64,000 nucleotides of DNA from Polaribacter sp. HaHaR_3_91 (GTDB taxonomy: Bacteria > Bacteroidota > Bacteroidia > Flavobacteriales > Flavobacteriaceae): the NCBI RefSeq assembly GCF_019278525.1, contig NZ_CP058986.1, positions 2,390,001-2,454,000 on the forward strand, given 5' to 3'. The position numbers and the translations under genes were made by a program. Positions 37,027 through 46,094 of this stretch are shown one piece after another. The notes below the pieces were generated by a model, which saw only the letters and a program-made list of their open reading frames with translations, made no database searches and was not told the DNA's origin. Positions within the stretch are counted from its first letter, which is position 1. Each line of letters opens with the position of its first letter.

Positions 37027-37069
37027 GGTAGTAATTAAAAAAACGAAAATCAGATTAATAACAATAATT

Positions 37070-37696
37070 ATGAAAAAATTAAATCTTCTATTTTTTTTAA
37101 GTCTGTTTTCCATTTCATTATTTAGTCAAAGTGAAGTTAAAATTGATAAAAAATATTTTGAAAATGGAAATATAAAATCAGAAATAAATTTTCTAAGAAA
37201 AGGAAATAAAAAAATAAGGGAAGGAAAAAGCACTTTTTGGTATAGTACTGGTGAATTAAAAATCATTACAAATTATATAAAGAATAAATTAAATGGTGAA
37301 AGAATTAGCTATTGGAAAAACGGGGAATTAAAGAGAAAAGAATTATTTAAAAAAGGTAAACTTAAAAGCGGAAAGTGTTTTGACAAAAGTGGAAAAGAAA
37401 TAGAATACTATAATTTTGAAATTCAGCCGGAATTTCCTGGTGGCAAAATAGCTTTTAAGAGTTTTATTAAAAAACATCTCACTTCTAACAGCTCTAACAC
37501 AAGAGGAAAGTTAATTTTTAAATTCACAATTGAATCAAATGGAAAAACTTCTAATGTAAAAATACTCAAAGACACGAATCCAAGTTTAAAAAATGAAGTT
37601 AATAATATGTTCAATTTTATGCCAATTTGGAAACCAGCAAAACAAGATGGAAACCCAGTAAAAGTAAAGAGAACGATACCTATTAATTTTGGATAA
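37070..37696 (+). CDS. exported YwqK-like repeat protein with TonB-C domain
   Basis: The 208-residue protein has a signal peptide (MKKLNLLFFLSLFSISLFSQ). Then come MORN/YwqK-type repeats (YFENGNIKSEINF, FWYSTGELKIITNY, SYWKNGELKRKELF) and a C-terminal TonB-like domain (about 120-208: EFPGGKIAFKSFIKKHL, GKLIFKFTIESNGK, WKPAKQDGNPVKVK). This domain pair is frequent in Bacteroidota periplasmic proteins. It is the last gene of the cassette region and has no attC-like site after it. The start avoids burying the signal peptide. Confidence 0.8.
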   Translation: MKKLNLLFFLSLFSISLFSQSEVKIDKKYFENGNIKSEINFLRKGNKKIREGKSTFWYSTGELKIITNYIKNKLNGERISYWKNGELKRKELFKKGKLKSGKCFDKSGKEIEYYNFEIQPEFPGGKIAFKSFIKKHLTSNSSNTRGKLIFKFTIESNGKTSNVKILKDTNPSLKNEVNNMFNFMPIWKPAKQDGNPVKVKRTIPINFG

Positions 37697-37881
37697 AAAC
37701 TAACCCAAATAAAGAACCGAGCTAAAAACAACTCTTTTCTTCATTAAATTTACAAACTATTACTCTAGGCTCATAATACTCTCAATTCATATTATGAGCT
37801 TTTATTTTTTATGTAATTACTATTTATTTAATAATAACGGTTATAAAACTGAATGAAATTGAATGAAACGCAAAAAACTCA

Positions 37882-37912
37882 TTGAATAACAATGATTTTA
37901 GTACTATTTTTG
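37882..37912 (+). promoter_or_regulatory. promoter of ttcA
   Basis: TTG (37882-37884), a 20-bp spacer, and TATTTTTG (37905-37912) fit the Bacteroidota promoter exactly. The ATG lies only 5 bp after the -7 box, so the message may be leaderless. Confidence 0.75.
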
Positions 37913-37917
37913 CGCCC

Positions 37918-38715
37918 ATGGAAAATCTAAAACAAGTAACAAAGAAATTACAGCGTGGCGTTGCAGAAGCTATTCAGCAATTTACAATGATAGCCGAAGG
38001 AGATAAAATTATGGTTTGTCTCTCTGGCGGAAAAGACAGTTACGCAATGTTAAACATGTTATTGTATTTCCAAAAAGTAGCGCCTATTTCTTTTGATCTT
38101 GTAGCTGTAAATTTAGATCAAAAACAACCTGGTTTTCCGGTAGAAGTATTACCTACTTATTTAAGCAACTTAAAAGTTGATTATAAAATTATAGAGAAAA
38201 ACACCTATAAGATTGTGATGGACAAAACGCCTGAAGGTAAAACAACCTGTAGCTTATGTTCACGTTTGCGTAGAGGAACTTTATATGAAGCAGCCAAAGA
38301 TTTAGGTTGTAATAAATTGGCTTTAGGACATCATAAAAACGACATTATAGAAACCTTTTTCTTAAACTTCTTCTTTGCAGGGAAAATGGAAACAATGCCA
38401 CCAAAATTTAAAAATGATGCTGGTGATATTATTGTTTTAAGACCTTTGGCTTTCTGTAATGAAAGTGATATTGAAACGTATGCCAATTTTATGGACTTCC
38501 CTATTATACCGTGTAACTTATGTGGTTCTCAAGAAAACTTACAACGTAAAAAGGTAAAACAAATGATTACCGATTGGGAAACCGAGTTCCCGAATAGAAA
38601 TGCCATTATGATGAACGCTTTACAAAACGTATTTCCTTCTCATTTATTAGATAAAAATTTATATGATTTTGATAATCTAGAATCTAAAATATCAGAACCT
38701 ATAGCTACCATTTAG
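37918..38715 (+). CDS. ttcA: tRNA 2-thiocytidine synthetase TtcA
   Basis: The 265-residue enzyme thiolates C32 of some tRNAs. It has the PP-loop [11 protein letters not shown] for adenylation and two CxxC pairs ([12 protein letters not shown] and [12 protein letters not shown]) that hold the iron-sulfur cluster. The start at 37918 is fixed by the promoter; an upstream frame extension would overlap the -7 box. Confidence 0.94.
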   Translation: MENLKQVTKKLQRGVAEAIQQFTMIAEGDKIMVCLSGGKDSYAMLNMLLYFQKVAPISFDLVAVNLDQKQPGFPVEVLPTYLSNLKVDYKIIEKNTYKIVMDKTPEGKTTCSLCSRLRRGTLYEAAKDLGCNKLALGHHKNDIIETFFLNFFFAGKMETMPPKFKNDAGDIIVLRPLAFCNESDIETYANFMDFPIIPCNLCGSQENLQRKKVKQMITDWETEFPNRNAIMMNALQNVFPSHLLDKNLYDFDNLESKISEPIATI

Positions 38716-38770
38716 AGAAGTTAGAATTATTTTAAGTGAATAAGATTTTAAAACAAAAAGCCATATAAAC

Positions 38771-39841
38771 TTAACTATTCGGTAAAAGTGTTTGTATTTT
38801 TTGAAGTAAATCTTTAATTTCTTTTACAGAATTTAAATTTTCTTTTACAGGCATCGTACTTTGTCTCTCGATTAACTGAACAGGAATCACCATTTTAGAA
38901 ATATTATTTTCATTTTTTAACTGTATTAATATTTGCTTTACAGCTTGTTTCCCTATTTCTAAAAAATTTTGATGAACGGTTGTTAATGGCGGATTGTAAT
39001 ATGCACTATTTACAGTATCATCAAAACCCGTTACCGCAATTTGATCTGGTACGGCATATTTTTGCTCTGCACAAGCTCTTATAGCTCCCAGTGCCATTTG
39101 ATCATTCCCTACTAATAAAGTATCTATATTTTGTGGTTGCAAGAGTAGTTTTGTAGTTTCATAATACCCACTTTTAGCACTCCAATCTCCTGTTTCTACC
39201 GTTACAATTTCGGCATCAGAGGGTTTTAAAACATCTAACCAAGCTTGTTTTCTCAAATTTGCAGCGTGCGAATGTACAGGTCCATTTAAAAGCGCAAACC
39301 TTTTTCTACCATGCTTCAACATTAACTCGGCAATTAACACAGCTCCTTTATAATGGTCTGCAGCAACCTGACTCACATTTGCTTCAGGCGAAACATCTAT
39401 AAATAAAAAAGGTAAATGCTTATGTTTTGCTACTAAATTTTCTGCCAACTCTTTTTGTACGGGTAAATTTATAAACACAACGTCTACTTGCTGTGATTTT
39501 AACTCCCGTATCGCATTTTCTAAGTTTTCCTCTTCAGAATTTGAAACAGCAATAGATATAGCATACCCAGCTTTTTCACTTTCTAAGCGAATTCCATTGA
39601 CAATACTAGAAGCACCTTCCATGGTCATCTCTAATGTTATGACACCAAAAACCTTTGCTTTTTTACGTACTAAAAGCTGAGCTCCTTTATTTGGCACATA
39701 CCCTAATTGATCAATTGCCTCCTGAACTTTTTTTAAGGTATTCGCATTTACTCCTTCCCCTCCATTAGTTACTCTAGAGACCGTCTGTGTAGAAACCCCT
39801 GCTAATTCTGCAACTTCCTTAAATGTTACCTTTTTATTCAT
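38771..39841 (-). CDS. LacI-family transcriptional regulator
   Basis: The 356-residue regulator has an N-terminal helix-turn-helix (TFKEVAELAGVSTQTVSRVTNG), the hinge helix region (about 45-60), and a periplasmic-binding-protein-like sugar-sensing domain (GYAISIAVSNSEEE; LLVGNDQMALGAI; VTGFDDT). It follows the GH97 and porin genes on the same strand, so it probably senses the sugar they handle. A palindrome 18 bp before its start suggests autoregulation. The ATG is preferred to a TTG two codons upstream. Confidence 0.93.
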   Translation of the reverse strand: MNKKVTFKEVAELAGVSTQTVSRVTNGGEGVNANTLKKVQEAIDQLGYVPNKGAQLLVRKKAKVFGVITLEMTMEGASSIVNGIRLESEKAGYAISIAVSNSEEENLENAIRELKSQQVDVVFINLPVQKELAENLVAKHKHLPFLFIDVSPEANVSQVAADHYKGAVLIAELMLKHGRKRFALLNGPVHSHAANLRKQAWLDVLKPSDAEIVTVETGDWSAKSGYYETTKLLLQPQNIDTLLVGNDQMALGAIRACAEQKYAVPDQIAVTGFDDTVNSAYYNPPLTTVHQNFLEIGKQAVKQILIQLKNENNISKMVIPVQLIERQSTMPVKENLNSVKEIKDLLQKIQTLLPNS

Positions 39842-39858
39842 AAACAAACCTTAATTAC

Positions 39859-39874
39859 AACAAATATAATTGTT
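39859..39874. promoter_or_regulatory. candidate LacI operator 1
   Basis: AACAA and TTGTT flank ATATAA. The core ATATAATTGT also occurs in the palindrome before the porin gene (43541-43558). Confidence 0.4.
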
Positions 39875-39976
39875 TAAAGATTACAATGTCTTATTCATAG
39901 AAAAATCTATACCTGTATGGAATTACAACAAGTATAGATTTTACAACTATCGTGGAATTAAAAAAATTAAAACTTA

Positions 39977-41998
39977 TTATATCTTCACTACAAAACCTCC
40001 ACCTGGAGCCATACGTACTGTAAACGTATCTTTTATGTTTTCTGTTTTTTTCACAAAATCAACCCCATTCATATCTGCATTCGGCCCATCTTTAAAAACA
40101 GTAGCACTTCCAGATTTCCCTGTAATCTCTTTTACATTGATGGTAATTTCACGAGCATCCCAGTTATTTAAACCACCAATATACCAGTCATCTCCTTTTC
40201 TACGAGCTGTAATAATATACTCCCCTATTTTTCCATCTACAGTAATGGTTTCATCCCAAGTAGTAGGAATAGAAGCAATAAATTCTGTACTAACCGGATT
40301 CTTCTCATAATTAGTAGGGGTATCACAAAGCATATTTAAAGGAGAAAAGAAAATTACATATTCCGCAAATTGATGCGTACGAGTACCTTGACTCATCGGT
40401 TTTGAGAAGTTGGGAGCATATTGGGTTTCTACTTCATTGGTAATAGTATTTAAAGCCTTTACCGCATTATTCATAGCACCTTGCGTATAATCTACAGGTC
40501 CAGAAATCATTCTAATAAACGGAAACGTAACATCATACGTAACTTGATCACATTCTTTCGGCTGCCATTTCATTTGCTCTAAACCATGCACACCTTCAAA
40601 ATTTAAAATATTTGGATAGGTGCGTTGTAAACCTGCCGGTTTATAAGTTCCATGAAGATCTACAATTAATTTATATTTTGCACACATTTGTGCAGAACGC
40701 TCATTAAAATATACCAATTCTTGATCATCGCCATTCATAAAATCGACCTTAAAACCTTTTACGCCCATTTCACTATAATGCTTACAAACCTCTTCCATAT
40801 CTTTGTCAAAAGCATAATAACCCGCCCACAGAATAATATCTACATTGCGTTCTTTTGCATACTCAACCAGTTCTTTGATATCAATTTCAGGAACAACCTG
40901 CATTAAATCATATACCTTATTAACAGACCAACCTTCATCTAAAATTACATATTCAATGCCATTTTTTGAAGCAAAATCAATATAATATTTATACGTTCTA
41001 TTATCAATACCTGCTTTAAAATCAACCCCCTCTAAATTCCAGTTATTCCACCAATCCCAAGCAACTTTTCCTGGTTTAATCCAACTTGTATCTCCAATAA
41101 CATTTTTAGCAGCTAATTTGTAAGACATGGTTGTATTTGCCAACTCCACATCATTTCTTGTTACAATTGCCGCTCTCCAAGGAAAACTACGCGGTCCATT
41201 TACTTTGGCTATAAAAGGATATCTACTCTTTACAATCACCTGTAAATTATTGTACCCAGTATGTTCTTCTACCTCATTTCTTAAAGGAGCAAAAAAAGCA
41301 TTCATTGTATTTTTACCAATACTTGTGGTTAAATACATTCCTGGATAATTTCTTAAATCACTTTCTGTAATAGTAATACGTTTTTGGTTTTTAGACTCGA
41401 TGCTTAAAGGCAAAAACATTAACCTATTTTTATCTAAATCAGAAATTTTAGAACGTGTGTATTGATTTTCGAAAGATTGAAAAAGTTGATGCTCCATAGT
41501 TCCTGGAGAATACACATACGGTACTGTAGTTTCTACATCGTGCGCAAACTTGTACTGTGCTTGCTCACTCACTACTTCATAATTTCCTTTTTTTGTTGAA
41601 GCAAAACGATACGCAACGCCATCATTATAAGCTCTAAACTCTAAGCTCCAATAATCATTAAATGTTACCTTTACAGTATTATACTCATCTTTTACCGTTT
41701 TAGATTTGTAAAAATGAGCATTGATTATCGTATTTACTTTCGCTGTTTTAATGTTCTTTATTTTAGAGCCTAGTCCCCAGATAGTTCCATCAGACAAGGT
41801 CATAGAAAGATGAGAAGGCTCTAATACTTGCACTCCGTCTTGTGAAATAGTGTAAAATATAGATTTACCTACAGTTACTTCTGCCTGTGTTTTACCATCA
41901 GGAGATTTTACGATTATTTTTTTATCCGCTGCAGACATTGTTGTCGCTCCAAAAAGAATTAATAATGCTGCTGCCATTATTGAAAATGTATTTTTCAT
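39977..41998 (-). CDS. glycoside hydrolase family 97
   Basis: The 673-residue exported enzyme (signal MKNTFSIMAAALLILFGATTMS) has the GH97 layout: an N-terminal beta-sandwich (to about 290), a TIM barrel (WDWWNNWNLEG, GFKVDFMNGDDQE, VDLHGTYKPAGLQRTYPN, NFEGVHGLEQMKW) and a C-terminal beta domain. The family cleaves alpha-gluco- or alpha-galactosides. The Asp in KVDFM suggests the retaining branch, which is inference. The porin gene lies 49 bp upstream on the same strand and the LacI gene follows, indicating a small oligosaccharide-use locus. Confidence 0.93.
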   Translation of the reverse strand: MKNTFSIMAAALLILFGATTMSAADKKIIVKSPDGKTQAEVTVGKSIFYTISQDGVQVLEPSHLSMTLSDGTIWGLGSKIKNIKTAKVNTIINAHFYKSKTVKDEYNTVKVTFNDYWSLEFRAYNDGVAYRFASTKKGNYEVVSEQAQYKFAHDVETTVPYVYSPGTMEHQLFQSFENQYTRSKISDLDKNRLMFLPLSIESKNQKRITITESDLRNYPGMYLTTSIGKNTMNAFFAPLRNEVEEHTGYNNLQVIVKSRYPFIAKVNGPRSFPWRAAIVTRNDVELANTTMSYKLAAKNVIGDTSWIKPGKVAWDWWNNWNLEGVDFKAGIDNRTYKYYIDFASKNGIEYVILDEGWSVNKVYDLMQVVPEIDIKELVEYAKERNVDIILWAGYYAFDKDMEEVCKHYSEMGVKGFKVDFMNGDDQELVYFNERSAQMCAKYKLIVDLHGTYKPAGLQRTYPNILNFEGVHGLEQMKWQPKECDQVTYDVTFPFIRMISGPVDYTQGAMNNAVKALNTITNEVETQYAPNFSKPMSQGTRTHQFAEYVIFFSPLNMLCDTPTNYEKNPVSTEFIASIPTTWDETITVDGKIGEYIITARRKGDDWYIGGLNNWDAREITINVKEITGKSGSATVFKDGPNADMNGVDFVKKTENIKDTFTVRMAPGGGFVVKI

Positions 41999-42047
41999 GA
42001 TTATAAATTTTAAGTTAATTGTTGTTTATTCTATTTTTTAAGTTGAT

Positions 42048-43514
42048 TTACCACCAGATTTCAAATTGTAATCCATAGGTAAATCCGGAAGTATTATTAC
42101 CAAAAGGAGCTCCATTAGGCGTATTACCAATCAGTCCTTTTAAATCATCACTCCAAAAAGCGTAGGTAACAAACGGACGCAATACTGGACGCGCGTAAAA
42201 ACCTTTCTCTAACGAAAGCTCTGGCGTAAACGTTATTTTATCAAGATTACCAGAAACATTTAATTGTTCATTTTTTATATACTCATGCGTTAATTCTAAG
42301 TGTAATTTAAAATTATTACTCAAATAATACATTCCTCTTGCTCCTGCAGTTAACCAATACAGCATTTTGTCTCTCCCTTTCAAATAGGCTTTATTAGTAG
42401 GATTAGCGCTATTGTATTCATAAGGCTTTGTTCCGTAATCTCTCATTACAGCAGACAGAATACCATTTACAGCAAAAGTTTCTTTATCATCATATAAAAA
42501 GTTATTGTTGATTTCCAAGAAGTAAGAACTTGCATTATCATTTAAAACAATGTTATCATTTCCTGGATTTTCTTTTTCTGACATTCCAGACCAGTGATGT
42601 ATTGGAATAGAAGCACCTTGTCTAAATATAAGAGCTGTTGTATTGGTGATGTACTTCTTCTCATAATCTAACCAAGAAATAACCGCAAAACCGTGTTTCG
42701 CATCATATTCCATGATTTCATTTTCTGCCCGATAACTATAATTTAAAGAGACATTCATTTTAAGCGTTTCACTAATCGGTAAATGCACATAACGCACATC
42801 TGCCGTGTATGCTCTTAAGTGATCTTTTGCACCATTTATAAAAGAAATATCCTTTCCTCTCTCTTGAAAAGCCCAAATACCAAATTTAATATCTTCATCA
42901 GTTCCTTTCTGAATCAGTTTCTCCATACCAACCCCCCAACCTCTTTGTCCAGGATTTACCCATTGTCTGTCTAACATATGTTCCGCTCTACGATCATAAA
43001 ATCGTTTACCTGCCCAAATAACCTCTCCGTTTCCTAAAAAATTATTTGCACGCACATATAATTGTTCCGTTTTATTAAAACTCATTTGAGTATCCGTTCC
43101 AAAATCTTCATAAATAGAACTCATCCAAATAACATCTAGAGATTTTGATTTCTCTTTATCAAAATAATAAGAATAGTCAAATTCTAATTCACCATAAGTA
43201 TCCGCTTGATTTCCCAAACTATATTTATTTTGAGCACCTGGCATTTGAAAATGAGCTTGCGTTTCTCCGCCTTCACTTTGCCCAACACCTGTCCTTAAAT
43301 AACCAGAAGTTTTAAACGTATGATTTACTTTTTCAAAAATTGTTTGTGCTTTTACATTAAATGTTGTCGAAAACATAAATAACACAAAAAAAGATAACAA
43401 ACCTCTTTCACCTATACGCCAAACAGATCCATTAGACTGCTCAACACATAATAAATCTCTATTAAATAATAGAACTTTATTCTTTTTAAAGATATTTAAA
43501 TTATAATTTTTCAT
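42048..43514 (-). CDS. LamB/maltoporin-type carbohydrate porin
   Basis: The 488-residue protein has a late signal peptide (about residues 39-56) and a beta-barrel with maltoporin marks: SGYLRTGVGQSEGGETQAHF, MPGAQNKYSLGNQADTYGEL, and a C-terminal aromatic end GLQFEIWW. LamB-type porins carry oligosaccharides over the outer membrane. Use of LamB here, in place of a SusC/SusD pair, is notable for Bacteroidota. The N-terminus is longer than usual and an internal start is possible. It heads the porin-GH97-LacI run. Confidence 0.85.
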   Translation of the reverse strand: MKNYNLNIFKKNKVLLFNRDLLCVEQSNGSVWRIGERGLLSFFVLFMFSTTFNVKAQTIFEKVNHTFKTSGYLRTGVGQSEGGETQAHFQMPGAQNKYSLGNQADTYGELEFDYSYYFDKEKSKSLDVIWMSSIYEDFGTDTQMSFNKTEQLYVRANNFLGNGEVIWAGKRFYDRRAEHMLDRQWVNPGQRGWGVGMEKLIQKGTDEDIKFGIWAFQERGKDISFINGAKDHLRAYTADVRYVHLPISETLKMNVSLNYSYRAENEIMEYDAKHGFAVISWLDYEKKYITNTTALIFRQGASIPIHHWSGMSEKENPGNDNIVLNDNASSYFLEINNNFLYDDKETFAVNGILSAVMRDYGTKPYEYNSANPTNKAYLKGRDKMLYWLTAGARGMYYLSNNFKLHLELTHEYIKNEQLNVSGNLDKITFTPELSLEKGFYARPVLRPFVTYAFWSDDLKGLIGNTPNGAPFGNNTSGFTYGLQFEIWW

Positions 43515-43540
43515 TGCTGCTAGTTAATTGTTTTCGCAAA

Positions 43541-43558
43541 CATACATATAATTGTATG
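43541..43558. promoter_or_regulatory. candidate LacI operator 2
   Basis: CATACA and TGTATG flank TATAAT, 27 bp before the porin gene. It shares ATATAATTGT with the site before lacI. Confidence 0.45.
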
Positions 43559-43744
43559 ATTTTCAATGTTTAGAATAAATTATTTCTAAAAAAATAACTC
43601 CTAAATTATTTCCATAACAATATTAAATTAAAATACAAACCATTGAAAACACCTCTTAATCCTCTTATTTTATTGGCTTCTCTCTATTATAAATTGTTAA
43701 AACCATCATAAAATTTAAAAGAAAGCATTTAAATATTTTTTTAT

Positions 43745-43764
43745 TACTAACCGATTGTTTAGTT
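43745..43764. promoter_or_regulatory. TetR operator 1 overlapping the tetR promoter
   Basis: TACTAACCGATTGTTTAGTT closely matches the palindrome at 44366-44387. It overlaps TAGTTTTG (43760-43767), a perfect TAnnTTTG -7 box 17 bp before the tetR start, so binding would block the gene's own transcription. Confidence 0.7.
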
Positions 43765-43784
43765 TTGTTCCGTACTTAGAAATA

Positions 43785-44348
43785 ATGGCAAGAAAAAAAG
43801 AATATAATGAAGATGTAGTCATAGAAAAAGCAATGAAGCTTTTTTGGCTGAATGGTTACAAAACCACTTCTATGCAAATGCTAGAGAAAGAGATGGGAAT
43901 TAACAAGTTCTCTATATATGCTAGTTTTGGAAATAAGCATAGTCTTTTTCTTGAAAGCTTAAAATGCTATAAGGTAAAAGTAAATGTGGTTTTAAATAAA
44001 TTAAAAAATGCTTCCAACGGAGTTGAAGATATCAAACAATTTTTCTACGATTCTGTAAGTTCTAATTTTAAAGACGACAACATAAAAGGATGTTTAGTAA
44101 CAAACACCTATAATGAGTTTTCAGATTCTGAGGATGCATTGATTAAAGAAGAAATGAGTACTTTTATGAATAACTTAAAAGAGTTAATTATAGAAAAGCT
44201 TAAATTAGACGAATCAAAAGATTTAGAAACCATAGAAAAACAAGCCAATTTTTTACTGTTGGCAAAACATGGTTTAGCAGCAGCAGCAAGAGTAAATAGT
44301 AAAAAAGAAATTGAAGATTACATAGAAATGACCTTTATAAATATATAA
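43785..44348 (+). CDS. TetR/AcrR-family repressor
   Basis: The 187-residue regulator has the TetR helix-turn-helix (VIEKAMKLFWLNGYKTTSMQ, MGINKFSIYASFGNKHSLFL) and a helical ligand-binding C-terminal domain. A palindrome overlaps its own promoter and a more perfect copy lies before the next gene, so it probably represses itself and the redox run at 44426-48319. The ligand is unknown. The start at 43785 gives the family-typical MARKK beginning and lies 18 bp after the -7 box. Confidence 0.92.
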   Translation: MARKKEYNEDVVIEKAMKLFWLNGYKTTSMQMLEKEMGINKFSIYASFGNKHSLFLESLKCYKVKVNVVLNKLKNASNGVEDIKQFFYDSVSSNFKDDNIKGCLVTNTYNEFSDSEDALIKEEMSTFMNNLKELIIEKLKLDESKDLETIEKQANFLLLAKHGLAAAARVNSKKEIEDYIEMTFINI

Positions 44349-44365
44349 ACATTTTTTTTACCCAA

Positions 44366-44387
44366 TAACTAAACGATAGTTTAGTTA
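44366..44387. promoter_or_regulatory. TetR operator 2 before the redox run
   Basis: TAACTAAAC and GTTTAGTTA are perfect 9-bp arms around GATA, 38 bp before the CMD-family gene. Confidence 0.75.
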
Positions 44388-44425
44388 AAATTAACATAAA
44401 TAATAATAAATTAAAAATAGAAATT

Positions 44426-44977
44426 ATGACAACATTAAAAGTTCAAAATATAGAAACAGCTCCAGAAGAAAGCAAAGGATTATTAGAAAAATCTCAAAAA
44501 GCTTACGGAATGATTCCTGGTTTACACGGAGTATTAGCTACCTCTCCTCAAGCTTTAGAAGCTTACCAAATATTACACGATTTATTTACAAAAACAGCTT
44601 TTAACGCAGATGAATTAACAGTAGTTTGGCAAACAATCAATGTAGAGCACGCATGTCATTATTGTGTACCTGCACATACAGGAATTGCAAAAATGATGAA
44701 AGTAGATGATGCTATTATAGAAGCATTACGTAACGAAACTCCGTTAGCAGATGAAAAACTAGAAGCTTTACGTACATTTACATTAATAATTACACGTAAT
44801 AGAGGTCATGTGTCTCCAGAAGAATTAAGCACATTCTATGCAGCGGGTTATACAGAAAGAAGTGTTTTAGACATTATCTTAGGATTGTCTCAAAAAGTAA
44901 TTAGTAATTACACAAATCATATTGCAAATACACCTGTAGATGCTGCTTTTCAACCATTTGCTTGGGAGAAAAAATAA
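44426..44977 (+). CDS. carboxymuconolactone decarboxylase/AhpD-family protein
   Basis: The 183-residue all-helical protein has the AhpD-type redox motif EHACHYCVPAHTG (CxxC followed by His) in the middle. Members range from gamma-carboxymuconolactone decarboxylases to peroxidase partners; the CxxC here favours a thiol-disulfide or peroxidase role. It is the first gene after the better TetR palindrome and is followed by a hairpin that could lower expression of the genes behind it. Confidence 0.9.
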   Translation: MTTLKVQNIETAPEESKGLLEKSQKAYGMIPGLHGVLATSPQALEAYQILHDLFTKTAFNADELTVVWQTINVEHACHYCVPAHTGIAKMMKVDDAIIEALRNETPLADEKLEALRTFTLIITRNRGHVSPEELSTFYAAGYTERSVLDIILGLSQKVISNYTNHIANTPVDAAFQPFAWEKK

Positions 44978-44996
44978 TTTATAAATAACAATATTA

Positions 44997-45038
44997 TACC
45001 TACAAATCTTCCGTAATAAAGTGGGAAATTTGTAGGTA
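44997..45038 (+). terminator. hairpin after the CMD gene, possible partial terminator
   Basis: TACCTACAAAT and ATTTGTAGGTA form an 11-bp stem. The following T run is broken (TTTATATTT), so it may be a processing or attenuating hairpin inside the operon. Confidence 0.6.
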
Positions 45039-45063
45039 TTTATATTTAAAAAAAAAACTTATT

Positions 45064-45378
45064 ATGATAAAAGTATCTGTAATGTACCCAAACAGTAATA
45101 ATGTACAGTTTGATGTAGATTATTATAAAAACAATCATTTACCTATGATTGTAAATGCATTGGGTTCTGCCTTAAAAGGTTTAGAGTTAGATTTAGGAAT
45201 TGCAAGTAGAGTTCCTGGAGAACCTGCTCCCTTTATAGCTATTGCTCATTTATTATTTGATGATGTTGCTTCTTTTCAGGCTTCATTTGGTCCGCATGCA
45301 AAAGTATTTGCAGATGACGTAAAAAATTACAGTAATGTACAAGGAGAACTTCAAATTAGTGAATTGATAAATTTATAA
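45064..45378 (+). CDS. EthD-family protein
   Basis: The 104-residue protein begins IKVSVMYPNSNNVQFDVDYY and has YYKNNHLPMIV, the usual EthD ferredoxin-like signature with its conserved His. EthD proteins form dimers and take part in degradation of ethers and aromatic compounds, sometimes as quinone-related oxygenases. It ends 2 bp before the next gene's ATG, so they are co-translated. Confidence 0.88.
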   Translation: MIKVSVMYPNSNNVQFDVDYYKNNHLPMIVNALGSALKGLELDLGIASRVPGEPAPFIAIAHLLFDDVASFQASFGPHAKVFADDVKNYSNVQGELQISELINL

Positions 45379-45380
45379 AG

Positions 45381-46076
45381 ATGAAAAATAACCGTAACAT
45401 AAAACCGAAAGTGCTTTTTTTTGATGTAAATGAAACTCTATTAGATCTTACCAAAATGAAAAAACAGGTAGGTGACGCTTTGGGTGGAAAAGACGAATTG
45501 CTTCCCTTATGGTTTACAACAATGTTACAGTATTCATTAGTAACATCCGCAAGCGGAGATTATAAACCTTTTGGACAAATTGGTGCTGCAGCTTTGCAAA
45601 TGGTAGCTGCTAATAATGGCATTACCATCTCAGAAGAAAATGCAAGAGAGGTAATTGTAAATGCCATGCAAAACCTACCTCCTCACCCAGAAGTAAAAGA
45701 AGCATTGCTTCAATTAAAACAAGCTGGTTACAAATTAGTGGCGTTTACAAACTCATCCACCGAAGGTTTAAAAAATCAATTTGAGAATGCTGGTTTAACC
45801 GATTTTTTTGATGAACAATTAAGTGTTGAAGAAACCGGGAAGTTTAAACCCTTTACAGAGACTTACCTTTGGGGAGCATCAAAAATGGATGTAAATCCAG
45901 AAGAGTGCATGTTAATTGCAGCACATGGTTGGGATGTATATGGAGCAATGAGCGCCGGTTTAAGAGCTGCTTTTGTAGCGAGACCTAGTCAACAATTATT
46001 TCCATTAGCGCCTAAAACAGAAATTATAGAAAACGATTTAAAAAAAGTAGCAGATATTCTAGTAACTTATCAATAA
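45381..46076 (+). CDS. haloacid dehalogenase-type II-like HAD hydrolase
   Basis: The 231-residue HAD enzyme has the nucleophile motif LFFDVNETLLDL, motif II AFTNSSTEGLKNQF, the Lys in FKPFTETY and the acidic motif MLIAAHGWDVYG. The spacing matches L-2-haloacid dehalogenases (type II), but a dehalogenase activity cannot be claimed from motifs only. It sits between EthD and the possible oxygenase in the TetR-linked run. Confidence 0.88.
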   Translation: MKNNRNIKPKVLFFDVNETLLDLTKMKKQVGDALGGKDELLPLWFTTMLQYSLVTSASGDYKPFGQIGAAALQMVAANNGITISEENAREVIVNAMQNLPPHPEVKEALLQLKQAGYKLVAFTNSSTEGLKNQFENAGLTDFFDEQLSVEETGKFKPFTETYLWGASKMDVNPEECMLIAAHGWDVYGAMSAGLRAAFVARPSQQLFPLAPKTEIIENDLKKVADILVTYQ

Positions 46077-46094
46077 AAAGGGATTTAAGGTAAC

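Noticed and set aside
37070..37735. A fifth complementary cassette (start TTGGTAGT after R4)
   Set aside because: No matching ACTACCAA end or AACACC arm is visible before ttcA, so the pairing cannot be supported.
39870..40310. Plus-strand frame of 146 codons
   Set aside because: Antisense to the C-terminal domain of the GH97 enzyme; no promoter or family signal.
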